46,762 nucleotides of DNA from CAYMLL01 sp964390645 (GCA_964390645.1 CAYMLL010000019.1:1-46762), one strand, 5' to 3'; shown: positions 9,197 through 18,845, counted from the first letter of the stretch. Numbers and translations are program-made. The notes: a model not told the origin generated them from the letters alone.

Positions 9197-10144
9197 GTGG
9201 AGAGACTCAGGGTGGACGACGTCCTCGTCGATCTTCGAGGCATCACCAAGAAGTACCGTCGGTTTCGCGCTCTCGCGGACGTCGATCTGCAGATCGGCGC
9301 CGGGGTCACCGGGCTCCTCGGCCCCAACGGGGCCGGCAAATCGACGCTGATCAAGGTCATGCTCGGCCTCGTACGCTGCACGGCGGGCCAAGGGGTCTTC
9401 CTCGGCCACGATATCCGCCGCGACATTCGGGCGATCCGCTCAACAGTCGGCTACATGCCCGAGGACGACTGCTTCATCTTCGGCCTCTCCGGCGTCGAGA
9501 TGGTGCGCTTCGCTGCGCGCCTCTCGGGCCTGCCCTCGGTCGAGGCGCTCCGGCGGGCTCATGAGATACTCGACTTTTGCGGCCTCGAGCAGGAGCGCTA
9601 CCGCACCGTCGAGACCTACTCGACCGGCATGCGCCAGAAGCTCAAGTTCGCGCAGTCCATCGTCCACGATCCCGACTTCGTTATCCTCGACGAGCCGACC
9701 AGCGGGCTCGACCCGGAGGAGCGCCAGGCGCTGCTGCGAAGGGTCCGCTCGCTTGCCGATCAAGCGGGCAAGGCCATCCTCCTGTGCACCCACATCCTCC
9801 CCGACGTGCGGCAGATCTGCGACAACGTGGTCATCCTTGCGGAGGGCCGCGTCAAGGTCGTCGAGAGCCTCGAGGTCCTCAGCCGCCCGGTGAACCCGGC
9901 GCTCCATGTCCGCGCCCTCGGCGACTGCAGCGATCTCGTGGCGCGGCTCCGGCAGCTCGGCGAGGAGGTTACCGTCGATGAAGACAACGTTCTGACGATC
10001 CGCGAGAGCGCGGCCATGCCCGGAAGCCTCTGGAGCGCTGTGCGGGAGGTCGACGTTACGCTGCGCGGATTGACACCATCTCGCAACTCGCTCGAGGCGG
10101 TCTTCCTCGACGCCGTGAAGGGAGCCGCCGATGCCGATTCATGA
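9197..10144 (+). CDS. ABC-2 type exporter ATP-binding protein (first)
   Basis: This is the cytoplasmic ATPase subunit of an ABC-2 type exporter, 315 aa. It shows Walker A GPNGAGKST (42-50), a YMPEDD Q-loop equivalent (Glu), the signature YSTGMRQ (141-147), Walker B FVILDEP (161-167), D-loop SGLDP and switch His in CTHILPDV. About 100 C-terminal residues beyond the ATPase core are an accessory domain. The start is GTG at 9197; GTG at 9212 (residue 6) is an equally possible start. The stop overlaps the start of the permease gene by 14 bp, so translation is coupled. It is the first gene of a four-gene operon; the substrate is unknown. Confidence 0.93.
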   Translation: MERLRVDDVLVDLRGITKKYRRFRALADVDLQIGAGVTGLLGPNGAGKSTLIKVMLGLVRCTAGQGVFLGHDIRRDIRAIRSTVGYMPEDDCFIFGLSGVEMVRFAARLSGLPSVEALRRAHEILDFCGLEQERYRTVETYSTGMRQKLKFAQSIVHDPDFVILDEPTSGLDPEERQALLRRVRSLADQAGKAILLCTHILPDVRQICDNVVILAEGRVKVVESLEVLSRPVNPALHVRALGDCSDLVARLRQLGEEVTVDEDNVLTIRESAAMPGSLWSAVREVDVTLRGLTPSRNSLEAVFLDAVKGAADADS

Positions 10145-11063
10145 TCTCGGCTATCGCGCCTGGTCGGGCAAGCGCACCGCGGAGGCCGGTCGCTGGAGCG
10201 TCATCGCCGGGTCGGTGATCTCGGCCTCTCTGCAAAACGCCTGGGTCAAGCGCATGCTGCTGTTCGCCTGGCTGCCGGCGTTGCTCTGGGGTACGTTCTT
10301 CTTCGTCTTCGAGCTGCGCGCCCAGGACCCCAACGACATCGGAAGGCTGGCCACCCTTTCCACCGCCTTCAACACCTTTCTGGAAGTCCCGCCGGACCTG
10401 ATCACGGCGCTGAAGGACGACCCCCACGGCGCGCGGTCGGAGTACTGGAGCTACCTCATCCTGACGTTTTTCCGCACGCCGCAAGCGGTGGGGCTTGCCA
10501 TCCTGATCGGCTTCATCGCGACTCCCTTGATCTCGAGAGACCTACGCAGTCGCGCGTTCCTGCTCTACTTCGCCCGACCGATCACGCGACTGGAGTACCT
10601 CCTCGGCAAGTCCGCCGGTGTCTGGTGCTTCACCGCCGCGATCACGACACTTCCCGCACTGCTTCTCTTCGTCGAGGCAGCGATGCTCTCCCAGGAGCTG
10701 TCCGTGCTCCAGGTAACCTGGCATCTCCCGTTCCGTGTCCTCGGCGCGAGTCTCGTGCTGATCATCCCGACGACGATGATCGCGCTCTGTTTCTCCTCGA
10801 TGACGGCCGAGAACCGATTCGCCACCTTCGGGTGGTTCTCGGTCTGGATCGTGGGCGAGACCGCCTACCAGATCCTGCACGCTGACAACCGCACCTGGCC
10901 GGTAATCTCACCGTATCGAAGTCTCGGGGAGATCCAGAAGTGGATCTTCGGATTCGTCGAGGACGCCGAGGAGCTGGCGAACTGCGCGATCTTCTGGAGC
11001 GTTGTCACGGTCCTCGCGTTCGTCGTGCTCTACCGGAGGATCTCCGCGCCGATGCGCGTGTAG
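10131..11063 (+). CDS. ABC-2 type permease (first)
   Basis: This is a 310-aa membrane subunit with six clear hydrophobic segments: LLFAWLPALLWGTFFFVF, AVGLAILIGFIATPLIS, CFTAAITTLPALLLFV, GASLVLIIPTTMIALCF, FGWFSVWIVGE and IFWSVVTVLAFVVL. After the second segment comes SRDLRSRAFLLYFARPITRLEYLLGK, the amphipathic SRDxRxxAxxLYFxRPxxRxxYLxGK-type element of this permease family. It overlaps the upstream ATPase by 14 bp and is followed 9 bp later by a second ATPase. It is the likely partner of ATPase 1. Confidence 0.9.
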   Translation: MPIHDLGYRAWSGKRTAEAGRWSVIAGSVISASLQNAWVKRMLLFAWLPALLWGTFFFVFELRAQDPNDIGRLATLSTAFNTFLEVPPDLITALKDDPHGARSEYWSYLILTFFRTPQAVGLAILIGFIATPLISRDLRSRAFLLYFARPITRLEYLLGKSAGVWCFTAAITTLPALLLFVEAAMLSQELSVLQVTWHLPFRVLGASLVLIIPTTMIALCFSSMTAENRFATFGWFSVWIVGETAYQILHADNRTWPVISPYRSLGEIQKWIFGFVEDAEELANCAIFWSVVTVLAFVVLYRRISAPMRV

Positions 11064-11072
11064 CGACCGCCC

Positions 11073-11999
11073 ATGATCAGCCTGCAGCACACGACGAAGC
11101 TCTATGGATCGGTCATCGGGGTCAACGACATCGATGTCAGCCTCGAGGCCGGGGCCTACGGTCTCCTCGGTCCGAACGGATCGGGTAAGACGACGCTCCT
11201 GCACCTGATCACCGGTCAGCTCCTGCCGACGATCGGTCTCGTACGCACCTTCGGTGAGAGCCCCTGGAACAACCCCGACGTGCTGCGACGTGTCGGATTC
11301 TGTCCGGCAGGTGATGTTCCGTACACCGACGTCACCGCGCTCGAGTGGACCATCCACCTGCTGCGGCTTCACGGCTACTCCCGCTCGGAGTCGAGGACCC
11401 GTGCCGCGCATGCGCTCGAGAAGGTCGGCATCGCGCGCGCAATGCGCAAGCCGATGGGGTCGTACTCCCGGGGTATGCGCCAGCGAGCCAAGCTCGCGCA
11501 GGCTTTCGCGCACGATCCAGATCTGCTCATCCTCGACGAGCCCTTCAACGGCCTCGACCCGATCGGACGTCACGAGATGACGGTGAGCATCAAGGAGTGG
11601 ACGCGCCAGGGCAGGTGCCTCCTGATGGCAAGCCACGTGCTGCACGAGGTGGAGGCGGTCGCCAGCGCCTTTCTCCTGATCTGTGGCGGACGCCTGCTGG
11701 CATCCGGCTCATCCGAGGAGGTGCGCTCGCTTCTGGCCGACGTGCCACACGAGATCCGCATCCGCTGCTCCCGGCCCCTGGAACTCGCGAAGCTCATCAT
11801 CGACTCGAAGACGACGGACGGTGTGCGCTTCGATGAAGGTGACGAGCTCGTAGTCGCGACGCGTCATCCGAAGCTCGTTTACGACGCTATCCCAATCTGG
11901 GAGGAGCAGTCGATCGGAGTCAGCGAGATTCGCTCGCCCGACGAGTCTCTCCAGAGTCTGTTCGACTCACTGCTGAAGATCCACCGGGGGGAGATGTGA
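11073..11999 (+). CDS. ABC-2 type exporter ATP-binding protein (second)
   Basis: This is the second ATPase of the operon, 308 aa. It has Walker A GPNGSGKT (33-40), signature YSRGMRQ (131-137), Walker B LLILDEP (151-157), D-loop NGLDP and H-loop ASHVLHEVE. The Q-loop position reads FCPAGD, with Ala79 where the family usually has Gln or Glu, so ATPase 2 may be catalytically asymmetric relative to ATPase 1. It starts at ATG 11073, nine bases after the preceding stop, and its stop overlaps the next GTG start by four bases (GTGA). It probably pairs with permease 2 in a heteromeric exporter. Confidence 0.93.
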   Translation: MISLQHTTKLYGSVIGVNDIDVSLEAGAYGLLGPNGSGKTTLLHLITGQLLPTIGLVRTFGESPWNNPDVLRRVGFCPAGDVPYTDVTALEWTIHLLRLHGYSRSESRTRAAHALEKVGIARAMRKPMGSYSRGMRQRAKLAQAFAHDPDLLILDEPFNGLDPIGRHEMTVSIKEWTRQGRCLLMASHVLHEVEAVASAFLLICGGRLLASGSSEEVRSLLADVPHEIRIRCSRPLELAKLIIDSKTTDGVRFDEGDELVVATRHPKLVYDAIPIWEEQSIGVSEIRSPDESLQSLFDSLLKIHRGEM

Positions 12000-12772
12000 T
12001 CGACATCAGTGGCACTCTCGATGTGTTTCTCTTCGAGTGGAAGCGGCTGATGAAGTTCCCTCGTCTGGCGTGGTGGGTCGGCCTCGCCGCCTTCCCGCCG
12101 GCGCTGATCGCCCTTGTGGCGTCGGTCACAGCGCCCCCGCAACAGCTGCACGAGTACCTCAAGGTGGCCGGCTACGTGTACATCCTGGCCGGCGGCTGCT
12201 CGAACACCCTCGCCCTGCTGCTGTCCGCAACACCCGTCATCTCCGGTGAGCTCGAGGGCAAGACGTGGACCTACCTGTCGATCCGCCCGCGCGGCAAGGG
12301 ATCGGTCCTGATCGGCAAGTACTGCGCCGCGGTGAGCTGGGCGACAACGGCGAGCTGGGCGGGGATAGGAACGTGCTTCCTCCTCGTAGGGACCCGCCAG
12401 CTGTCGTCGCTCTGGTGGAGCTTCCTCGGAATGGCGCTCCTGACAAATCTGGCCGTCGGCGCGGTCATGGTGCTCCTCGGCGTCCTCTGCCTGCGTCGCG
12501 CGATGGTCTTCGGGTTGATCTACGTGATCGTCCTGGAGCTCGTGATCGGCCGCATCCCCGCGGTCGTCTCCAAGATCACCGCGTCGTTCTACGTGAACTC
12601 TCTGTACCTCATCGCCGAGGAGGCGCCGCCGTCACGCCTTGACGCCTTCGTCTTGCGAGAAGAGAGTCCGATGATCTGCATCGGCGCGCTCCTGCTCTAC
12701 GCCACGCTCAGCCTCGTAATCGCCCTCTGGGTGCTCCATCAGCGTCAGCTGGTGACGCAGCAGGAGGACTGA
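11996..12772 (+). CDS. ABC-2 type permease (second)
   Basis: This is a 258-aa membrane protein starting at GTG 11996 within a GTGA overlap with ATPase 2. A short cytosolic N-terminus (FLFEWKRLMKFPRL) precedes six hydrophobic segments at about residues 25-47, 58-82, 107-130, 140-167, 170-186 and 233-254. SGELEGKTWTYLSIRPRGKGSVLIGKY after segment 2 mirrors the element at the same place in permease 1, which supports homologous permeases. It is the last gene of the operon; a strong inverted repeat lies 28 bp after its stop. The substrate is unknown. Confidence 0.88.
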   Translation: MIDISGTLDVFLFEWKRLMKFPRLAWWVGLAAFPPALIALVASVTAPPQQLHEYLKVAGYVYILAGGCSNTLALLLSATPVISGELEGKTWTYLSIRPRGKGSVLIGKYCAAVSWATTASWAGIGTCFLLVGTRQLSSLWWSFLGMALLTNLAVGAVMVLLGVLCLRRAMVFGLIYVIVLELVIGRIPAVVSKITASFYVNSLYLIAEEAPPSRLDAFVLREESPMICIGALLLYATLSLVIALWVLHQRQLVTQQED

Positions 12773-12799
12773 AGACGTCCCGCACAGACACCGGAGCGA

Positions 12800-12837
12800 G
12801 CTGCTCCCGGACGAGCGTCCGGGGATTCCGGAGCAGC
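12800..12837 (+). terminator. Nested hairpin after the ABC operon
   Basis: An outer inverted repeat GCTGCTCC (12800-12807)/GGAGCAGC (12830-12837) and an inner one CCCGGACG (12806-12813)/CGTCCGGG (12816-12823) compete or nest, starting 28 bp after the last ABC stop. There is no U-tract, so intrinsic termination is only plausible; it could act on RNA stability or with Rho. Confidence 0.5.
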
Positions 12838-12941
12838 GCGCGAGCTGCGGGTCACCGACACGTCCGGCAAGACCGGGTGGGCTGCGCGCGGTGATCCGTC
12901 CGTACGCAGGAAGAACGTCGTCGACGCGACCCGTGGTCAGC

Positions 12942-12969
12942 GGCGCCGATCCGCGGGCGCCGATCCGCG
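12942..12969. repeat. 14-bp unit repeated twice in tandem
   Basis: GGCGCCGATCCGCG occurs twice head to tail, perfectly, in the intergenic region between the ABC operon and the convergent coiled-coil gene. Confidence 0.8.
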
Positions 12970-13001
12970 GGCCGTCAGACGGGCGTGGCCGGCAGACACG
13001 A

Positions 13002-13838
13002 TCAGCGTATGCGGTCCCAACCGCGTCCCCGACCGCTGCGCGAACGGTATTTCGTCCACGACTCCTGCTGCTCCGTGGAGAGGACCCCTCCGATCTGCTG
13101 GTCGGTGCGAGCCCGGATCTCCTTCTGCCTCGCGGAGCGGGCCTCACGGTCGAGGCCCTGATCCCGGAGCCCGGACAGCTCGCGGTTCTCCTCGGCGATG
13201 AATGCGCCGAGGGACTGCTTCTGATCGTCACTGAGCTTGACCTCGAGCGAACGGTCGAAACCTCGCAGCGTCCAGTCGACCTGACGGTCGCGGAACCGCG
13301 CCGTCAGCTCCTCGCGCTTTGCCCGCTCCTCCTCGGTGAGGTCCTCGGGTCGCTTACCCACGAGATTGCCGAACTCAAAAAGCCGCTCGAGCCCCTCGCC
13401 ACGCTCGCCGTCATCCTCACCGCTTGCCTGACCGACGGCCGACAGCAATCGATCCGCCGTCTTGTTGATGGCGCTGTTTGTTCGACCCGTCCGCTCGAGT
13501 CGAGCACGGAGCGAGTCGATCGCCTCGGAGTGATCGTCCACCTCCTCTCGAAGGCTCGCGAAAGCAAGCGACGGCTTGGCGTCCTTCTTGTCGCCAGCGT
13601 CCCGCAGGGCGCTCTCCAGCTGGGCTATGCGACCCTCGAGCTGATGGCGCTGCTTCACGCCTGCGGCGTTGCCATCCGCGTGTTCCCGCGAGACGGTCTC
13701 CACTGTTTCACGCGAGGCCTTCATCCCGAGCTGTCTCTCCAGATTACCGATCTCCTCCATCAGGCCGTTGATCTTGACCAGCAAGAGGCCGCCACCAAGA
13801 CCGCCCACGGCGGTCAGCAAGGCGAGAAAGGTCTTCAT
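13002..13838 (-). CDS. Membrane-anchored coiled-coil protein with Spy/LTxxQ-like tail
   Basis: This 278-aa protein is of unknown function. From ATG 13838 (GAGAG just upstream) it starts with one hydrophobic anchor (MKTFLALLTAVGGLGGGLLLV). Charged heptad-like sequence rich in E, R, K and Q follows through about residue 145, consistent with a coiled coil. The C-terminal third (LSDDQKQSLGAFIAEENRELS, then STEQQESWTKY) has the helix-turn pattern of Spy/LTxxQ-type periplasmic proteins, including the final repeat of the motif. In-frame codons up to 13958 lack a start context and would bury the anchor. It may be an envelope-stress or metal-binding chaperone-like protein; this is inference. Confidence 0.75.
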   Translation of the reverse strand: MKTFLALLTAVGGLGGGLLLVKINGLMEEIGNLERQLGMKASRETVETVSREHADGNAAGVKQRHQLEGRIAQLESALRDAGDKKDAKPSLAFASLREEVDDHSEAIDSLRARLERTGRTNSAINKTADRLLSAVGQASGEDDGERGEGLERLFEFGNLVGKRPEDLTEEERAKREELTARFRDRQVDWTLRGFDRSLEVKLSDDQKQSLGAFIAEENRELSGLRDQGLDREARSARQKEIRARTDQQIGGVLSTEQQESWTKYRSRSGRGRGWDRIR

Positions 13839-14165
13839 GTCGCGCTCTCGATCAGAGGTTCGGGTGGATCGCACCGGGACCGTCGTGTCCCGCTCAGTGA
13901 CTTTACCGGCAAGACTGCCGAGTGACGACCCTGAAACTGTCGATTCGTGTCGACTCACACCCCCCGCACGGAGGCGGACGCTCGCCGCCGTCTCGTCAGC
14001 TTGACGCGGTCTCGCCGCACCCTGTCGAGCCGTGTGGTCCTACCCGATACGGAGCGCGCTGCTACGGCTGCTGACGCCGTATGCGAGGAGCGCTGACGCA
14101 CCGTCGCCCGCCTCGACGGAGATGGTCCTCCAGCAAGCGTGGATTCGGCCTCGGGCTCGGACCCC
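13839..14165. other. Gene-free stretch
   Basis: This interval separates the start of the coiled-coil gene from the stop of the second DUF1501 gene on the same strand. It should hold the promoter of the coiled-coil gene. I see a small inverted repeat (CGTCA-GCT-TGACG, 13994-14006) and no convincing gene or promoter. Confidence 0.5.
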
Positions 14166-15608
14166 TCATGCGACGATCTCGGGAACCAGCTCCCCGTGAA
14201 CATCGGTGAGCCGGTGATCGCGTCCCTGGAACTTGAAGGTCAGCCGCGTGTGGTCGATGCCGAGCAGGTGCAGCATCGTCGCGTGGAGGTCGTGGACGTG
14301 CACGGGATTCCTGGTGACGTTGTACGAGAAGTCATCGGTCGCCCCGTGAGTGACGCCTCCCTTGATGCCGCCTCCGGCCAGCCAGACCGTGAAGCACCGG
14401 GGATGGTGGTCGCGACCGTAATCCGTCGCAGTCAGCTTCCCCTGGCAGTAAACGGTGCGACCGAACTCACCGCCCCAGACGACCAGCGTATCGTCGAGAA
14501 GCCCGCGGTCCTTGAGATCAGTGACGAGGGCCGCCGAGCCCTGATCGGTGTCCGCACACTGCTTGCGGATCGCGGACGGCAGGTTGGCGTGCTGATCCCA
14601 GCCGCGGTGAAAGAGCTGCACGAAGCGCACCCCACGCTCGACGAGCCGACGCGCGAGAAGACAGTTCGCCGCGAAAGTCCCCGGTTTGCGGGCGCTCTCC
14701 CCGTAGAGATCGAAGACGCGGCGTGGCTCGTTCGACACGTCCACAAGATCCGGCACCGACGACTGCATGCGATAGGCGAGCTCGTACGCCGCGATGCGTG
14801 TCGTCGTCTCGGGATCACCCGTCGTCTCGTGCCGGAGCCGGTTGAGACGCTCCAGGTCGTCCAGCATGCGACGACGGCCGGCTGCCTCCAGCCCCGTCGG
14901 ATTCGAAAGGTAGAGGACCGGGTCGCCGACCGAGCGGAACTTCACTCCCTGGTACCTCGACGGCAGGAACCCGCTCCCCCAGAGCCGATCGTAGAGCGGC
15001 TGTCCCGGGATCCCGCTGCCCTGCGAGATCATGGCGACGAACGCCGGCAGGTCGTCGTTCTCGGTGCCGAGCCCGTAGGAGAGCCATGCGCCTATGCTCG
15101 GTCGTCCCGCAAGCTGGGCTCCGGTCTGGAAGAACGTGATCGCCGGGTCATGGTTGATGGCCTCCGTGTGCATCGATTTCACGAAGGCGAGGTCATCAAC
15201 GACGCGTGCGGTGTGAGGCATCAGCTCGCTGACCGTCGCGCCGCACTCACCGTGTCTCGCAAAGCCGAAGCGGCTCGGGGCTATGGGAAAGCTGGGCTGG
15301 CGGGAAGTCATCACCGTCAGCCGCTGATCCTGACGGATCGACTCGGGCAGCTCGCTGCCACGGAGGTCATCGAGCCTCGGCTTGTGGTCGAAGAGGTCCA
15401 TCTGCGACGGCGCGCCCGACTGGAACAGATAGATCACCCTCTTCGCGCGCGGACGGAAGTGCGGCAGGCCCGCGAGGCCCGGCGAACGACCGCCACCCCG
15501 GGCATGCCCCTCGCGCTCGAGCAGCGACGCGAGTGCCAGCGTGGCCAGGGCGGTCGAGCCGCGGCCGAAGAGATCGCGTCGAGTTGTCACCGTCAAACCG
15601 GTCGACAT
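14166..15608 (-). CDS. DUF1501 protein, Tat-exported (second copy)
   Basis: This is a 480-aa paralogue of the protein at 1411-2874. The twin-arginine signal is TTRRDLFGRG followed by a hydrophobic stretch. Conserved family blocks include KRVIYLFQSGAPSQMDLFDHKP, NHDPAITFFQTG, GRPSIGAWLSYGLG, RLWGSGFLPSRYQGVKF, RGVRFVQLFHRGWDQH, WGGEFGRT and HATMLHLLGIDH. The ATG at 15608 lies three bases after the stop codon of the PSCyt1 gene, so the two are translationally coupled. It probably works with that partner in the envelope; the reaction is unknown. Confidence 0.93.
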   Translation of the reverse strand: MSTGLTVTTRRDLFGRGSTALATLALASLLEREGHARGGGRSPGLAGLPHFRPRAKRVIYLFQSGAPSQMDLFDHKPRLDDLRGSELPESIRQDQRLTVMTSRQPSFPIAPSRFGFARHGECGATVSELMPHTARVVDDLAFVKSMHTEAINHDPAITFFQTGAQLAGRPSIGAWLSYGLGTENDDLPAFVAMISQGSGIPGQPLYDRLWGSGFLPSRYQGVKFRSVGDPVLYLSNPTGLEAAGRRRMLDDLERLNRLRHETTGDPETTTRIAAYELAYRMQSSVPDLVDVSNEPRRVFDLYGESARKPGTFAANCLLARRLVERGVRFVQLFHRGWDQHANLPSAIRKQCADTDQGSAALVTDLKDRGLLDDTLVVWGGEFGRTVYCQGKLTATDYGRDHHPRCFTVWLAGGGIKGGVTHGATDDFSYNVTRNPVHVHDLHATMLHLLGIDHTRLTFKFQGRDHRLTDVHGELVPEIVA

Positions 15609-15611
15609 CGT

Positions 15612-18600
15612 TCAGCTCTTCGTCAGCACCTCGTCCAGGTTGAGGATCATGCTCGCGATCACTGTGAACGCGGCAACTTCGCGCGGATCCAGCTGTCGGT
15701 CCGGGTCCGACTCTCCGACCGCTATCAGCCCGATGGCGGCGTCTCGTCGATCCCGGAAGCGCGCGCGGTGTGCCGCGAGACCGTCTCGAAGCACGGTCAG
15801 CTCGCCGGTGCTCGGCACTCGTGCGGTGGCGGTTCGAAAGCCCCACGCCAGACGCTCATCGTCGGCCTCGCCGCCCTCGCGCATCATACGCTCGGCAAAA
15901 GCGCGTGCTGCCTCAATGTAGGTCACGTCGTTCATCAGCACGAGCGCCTGCAGCGGCGTATTTGTACGCGAGCAACGCACGCTGCACGACTCGCGATCGG
16001 CCGCATCGAACGTCATCATCGCCGGCGGCGGCGCGGTGCGCTTCCAGTACGTGTACAGGCTGCGACGGTAAAGATCGGACCCGCGACCGATCACGTACTC
16101 CTGCCCGCTGAGCTCCTTCCACAGACCGGGAGGCTGGTAAGGCCTGACGGAAGGCCCACCGACCGGACTGCCCGAGGCGAGCCTGCCGAAGGCAAGCGCC
16201 TGATCGCGGATCGCGTGTGCAGACAGACGAAAGCGCGGACCTCGAGCCAGCAGCCGGTTGTCGGGATCGCGTGCGGCACTCGCGGCGCTGGTCCACGAGG
16301 ACCGCCGGTAGGTCGCGCTCATGACGATCGTTCGCAGTGTCGCCTTGACGTCCCAGCCGCTCTCCATGAACTCGACAGCGAGCCAGTCGAGGAGCCCCGG
16401 ATGGCTGGGCGCGCCGCCTCGCGAGCCGAAGTCGTTCGTCGTGTGCACGATGCCCACGCCGAAGAGCATCTCCCAGTAGCGATTGACGGTGACGCGGGCC
16501 GTCAGCGGATTGCGACGATCGACGAGCCAGCGAGCCAGTCCGAGACGATTGCGCGGCGCGTCCTCCGACATCGCCGGGAGCACGGACGGCACACCCGGCT
16601 CGACGCGCCCCTTCGGGCGGTCGTAGCGGCCGCGCTCGAGAACGAAGGTCTCACGGGGCTCGATGCGCTCGCGCATGATCATCACCGTCGGAAAGGACCG
16701 TATCAGGCTCTCACGGCGCTCCCGTGCCCGGACGAGCCTCTCCTGAGCCGTACGGATGGACTCGGGACCGAGTGTCTCGACGAACGCGACCCTCATCTTG
16801 GCGCTCTGCGCATCGCTGCGGCGCTCGAGCGAGATCGCGGCGATCGTCGACAGTGACTCGGCCACCGACAGCGCCTTCAGCTCCTCGTCTCGCAGTACTC
16901 TCTCGAAGACACGCACTTCGCCGACACGTCCGTCGAAGACGCTCTCGTCGCCGCCGCCTCGACCCACTCGCAGCGGCTCCTCTGCATCGAAGGGCTGGTT
17001 GAGCTCATCGAGATCCACGTTGAAGGGAGCCTCGACACCGTCGACGAGGACGCGCACTCCGGACGCCAGCCGGCTGCCATCGTAGGTCATCACGATGTGG
17101 GACCGCTCGCCTGGCTCGATCGACGACCTCGTGTGCAAGCGCACGGCATCGTCGAGCGGGCGACGCACCAGGTCTACATGAACCCGACCTTCCGCGAAGC
17201 GCAGCGCGTAGCCGGTGCCACCGGGCTCGTCGATCATGCGCGAGACGATCGTGCCGCCCCTGGTGGACCTCGGCGTCACCCAGGCGCTGATCGTGAAGCG
17301 ATCGTAGAACCCGAAGGNNNNNNNNNNTCGGCAGCGACGTCGCCCACCTCGACAGGCTCCTCTGCCGGCGGCACGTGCGCGACCAAGCCCCGACTGATCT
17401 TCATGTCGACGTCGTCTCTCGCCGCGCGCAGATCATCCTCCCAGCGTCTCGTCGCAACCCGGATCTCCCCGGCGAGCGCCTGGAGCCCGCGCTCGGCCTC
17501 GGCGACGTCCCGATCGACGGATGCGAGCTCCTCGCGCTGAGCCCTCGTCGGCGCCGGAATCGTCGGGGGAGAGTTGCCATACTTGAACACGCGTCCCATC
17601 TCCGGAACGTTGTGGAAGAACGCGAAGAGCTCGTAGAACTCCTGTTGCGAGAAGGGATCGAACTTGTGCTCGTGGCAGCGCGCACAGCCGAGCGTCATGC
17701 CGAGCCAGATGGTCGATGTCGTGTCGACGCGATCGACCACGTACTCGACGAGGTACTCCTCGCCGATGACGCCACCCTCGCCGTTGCCGCGATGGTTGCG
17801 GTGAAAGCCCGTCGCGATCAGCTGATCGAGTGTCGGCTCCGGCAGCAGGTCTCCCGCGAGCTGCTCGATCGTGAATCGATCGAAGGGCATGTTGCGGTTG
17901 AACGCGTCGATGACCCAGTCGCGCCAGCGCCACATGCTGCGCTCCCCGTCGGTCTGATAGCCGTTGGTGTCAGCGTAGCGCGCCGCGTCGAGCCACTCGA
18001 GCGCCATGCGCTCCCCGTAGTGTGGCGAGTCGAGGAGACGGTCGACGACCCTCTCGTAAGCATCCGGCGACTCGTCGGCAACGAAGGCGTCGATCTCGGC
18101 GATCGTCGGTGGCAATCCGGTGAGATCGAGCGTGACGCGCCGCACCAGCGTCGCCCGATCGGTCGGTGGCGATGGCTCCACCCCCTCCGCCTCCAGACGT
18201 GCCAGAACGAAAGTGTCGATGGAGTCGACAGCGCGCTTTCCTGATGCGAGCTCCGTCCTCGACGCTCGTTCTGGCGGCAAGAAAGCCCAGTGCCTGCTCC
18301 ACGGAGCACCGGCGTCGATCCACCGCCGCAGCAGGTCGATCTCCTTCTCGGTCAGTGGCGGACCGGCATCCTCGGGAGGCATGCGTTCGTCCCCGTCATC
18401 CGCTGACACGCGGCGCAGGATCTCGCTCCTCGCCGGCTCACCGGGACGAACGGCGGCGCGCTCCTGACGCTCGGCGAGCATGCCTTCGCGGGTGTCCAGA
18501 CGCAGTCGGGCCTTGCGCTTCTTCGCGTCGGGTCCGTGGCAAGCGAAGCAGCGATCCGAGAGCAGCGAGCGGACGTCACGACGGAGGTCAACCTTGTCGT

Positions 18601-18679
18601 CGCCACCGTGAACGACGACGCTGCGGAGCATCGCCACGAGCAGGACGCATGCAGTGAATGTAGGCGATGAGCAGCGCAT
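15612..18679 (-). CDS. PSCyt1-DUF1549-LamG-DUF1553 protein, broken by an assembly gap
   Basis: This is one gene of roughly 1,020 aa. The first part (18679 down to the gap) has a signal peptide, heme motif CFACH (44-48), MPPE (100-103) and DUF1549 with FDRFTIEQLAGDLLPEP and a second CxxCH (CARCH). The part after the gap (15612 to 17317) is in another frame and begins inside a LamG/concanavalin-like domain (FYDRFTISAWVTPRSTRGG, VLVDGVEAPFNVDLDEL, VGEVRVFERVL). It continues into DUF1553 (TVNRYWEMLFGVGIVHTTNDFGSRGG and onward). The frame change coincides exactly with ten Ns, so it is an artefact of an arbitrary gap length rather than a mutation. The LamG insert between DUF1549 and DUF1553 is absent from the copy at 2912-5347. 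The gene is coupled to the DUF1501 gene downstream. Confidence 0.9.
17318..17327. other. Assembly gap (10 N) inside a coding region
   Basis: Ten Ns lie inside the PSCyt1-LamG-DUF1553 gene. Sequence on both sides belongs to the same protein but in different frames, so the true gap length is not 10. Confidence 0.98.
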
Positions 18680-18845
18680 GGAGATTGATCACGACCCGGG
18701 GCGAAAGTCCGCGCAAATCGCGCCTCCTCAGGCTACTCGATCACGGTCAGATTTCCAGCAGGCGGACCTTTTGCGTTGCGAGGCGCAGCCGGGACAGGGA
18801 GCATGACCCGATCTCGAACATCACTCGAAAATGGAGCGGCCGCTG

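Noticed and set aside
14139..16856. 905-codon open frame on the plus strand
   Set aside because: It is antisense to the DUF1501 and PSCyt1 genes, reflects high GC and codon bias, lacks a ribosome site and has a basic, low-complexity translation.
15612..18679. Natural frameshift or pseudogene
   Set aside because: The frame change coincides exactly with the ten-N gap; both halves are intact.
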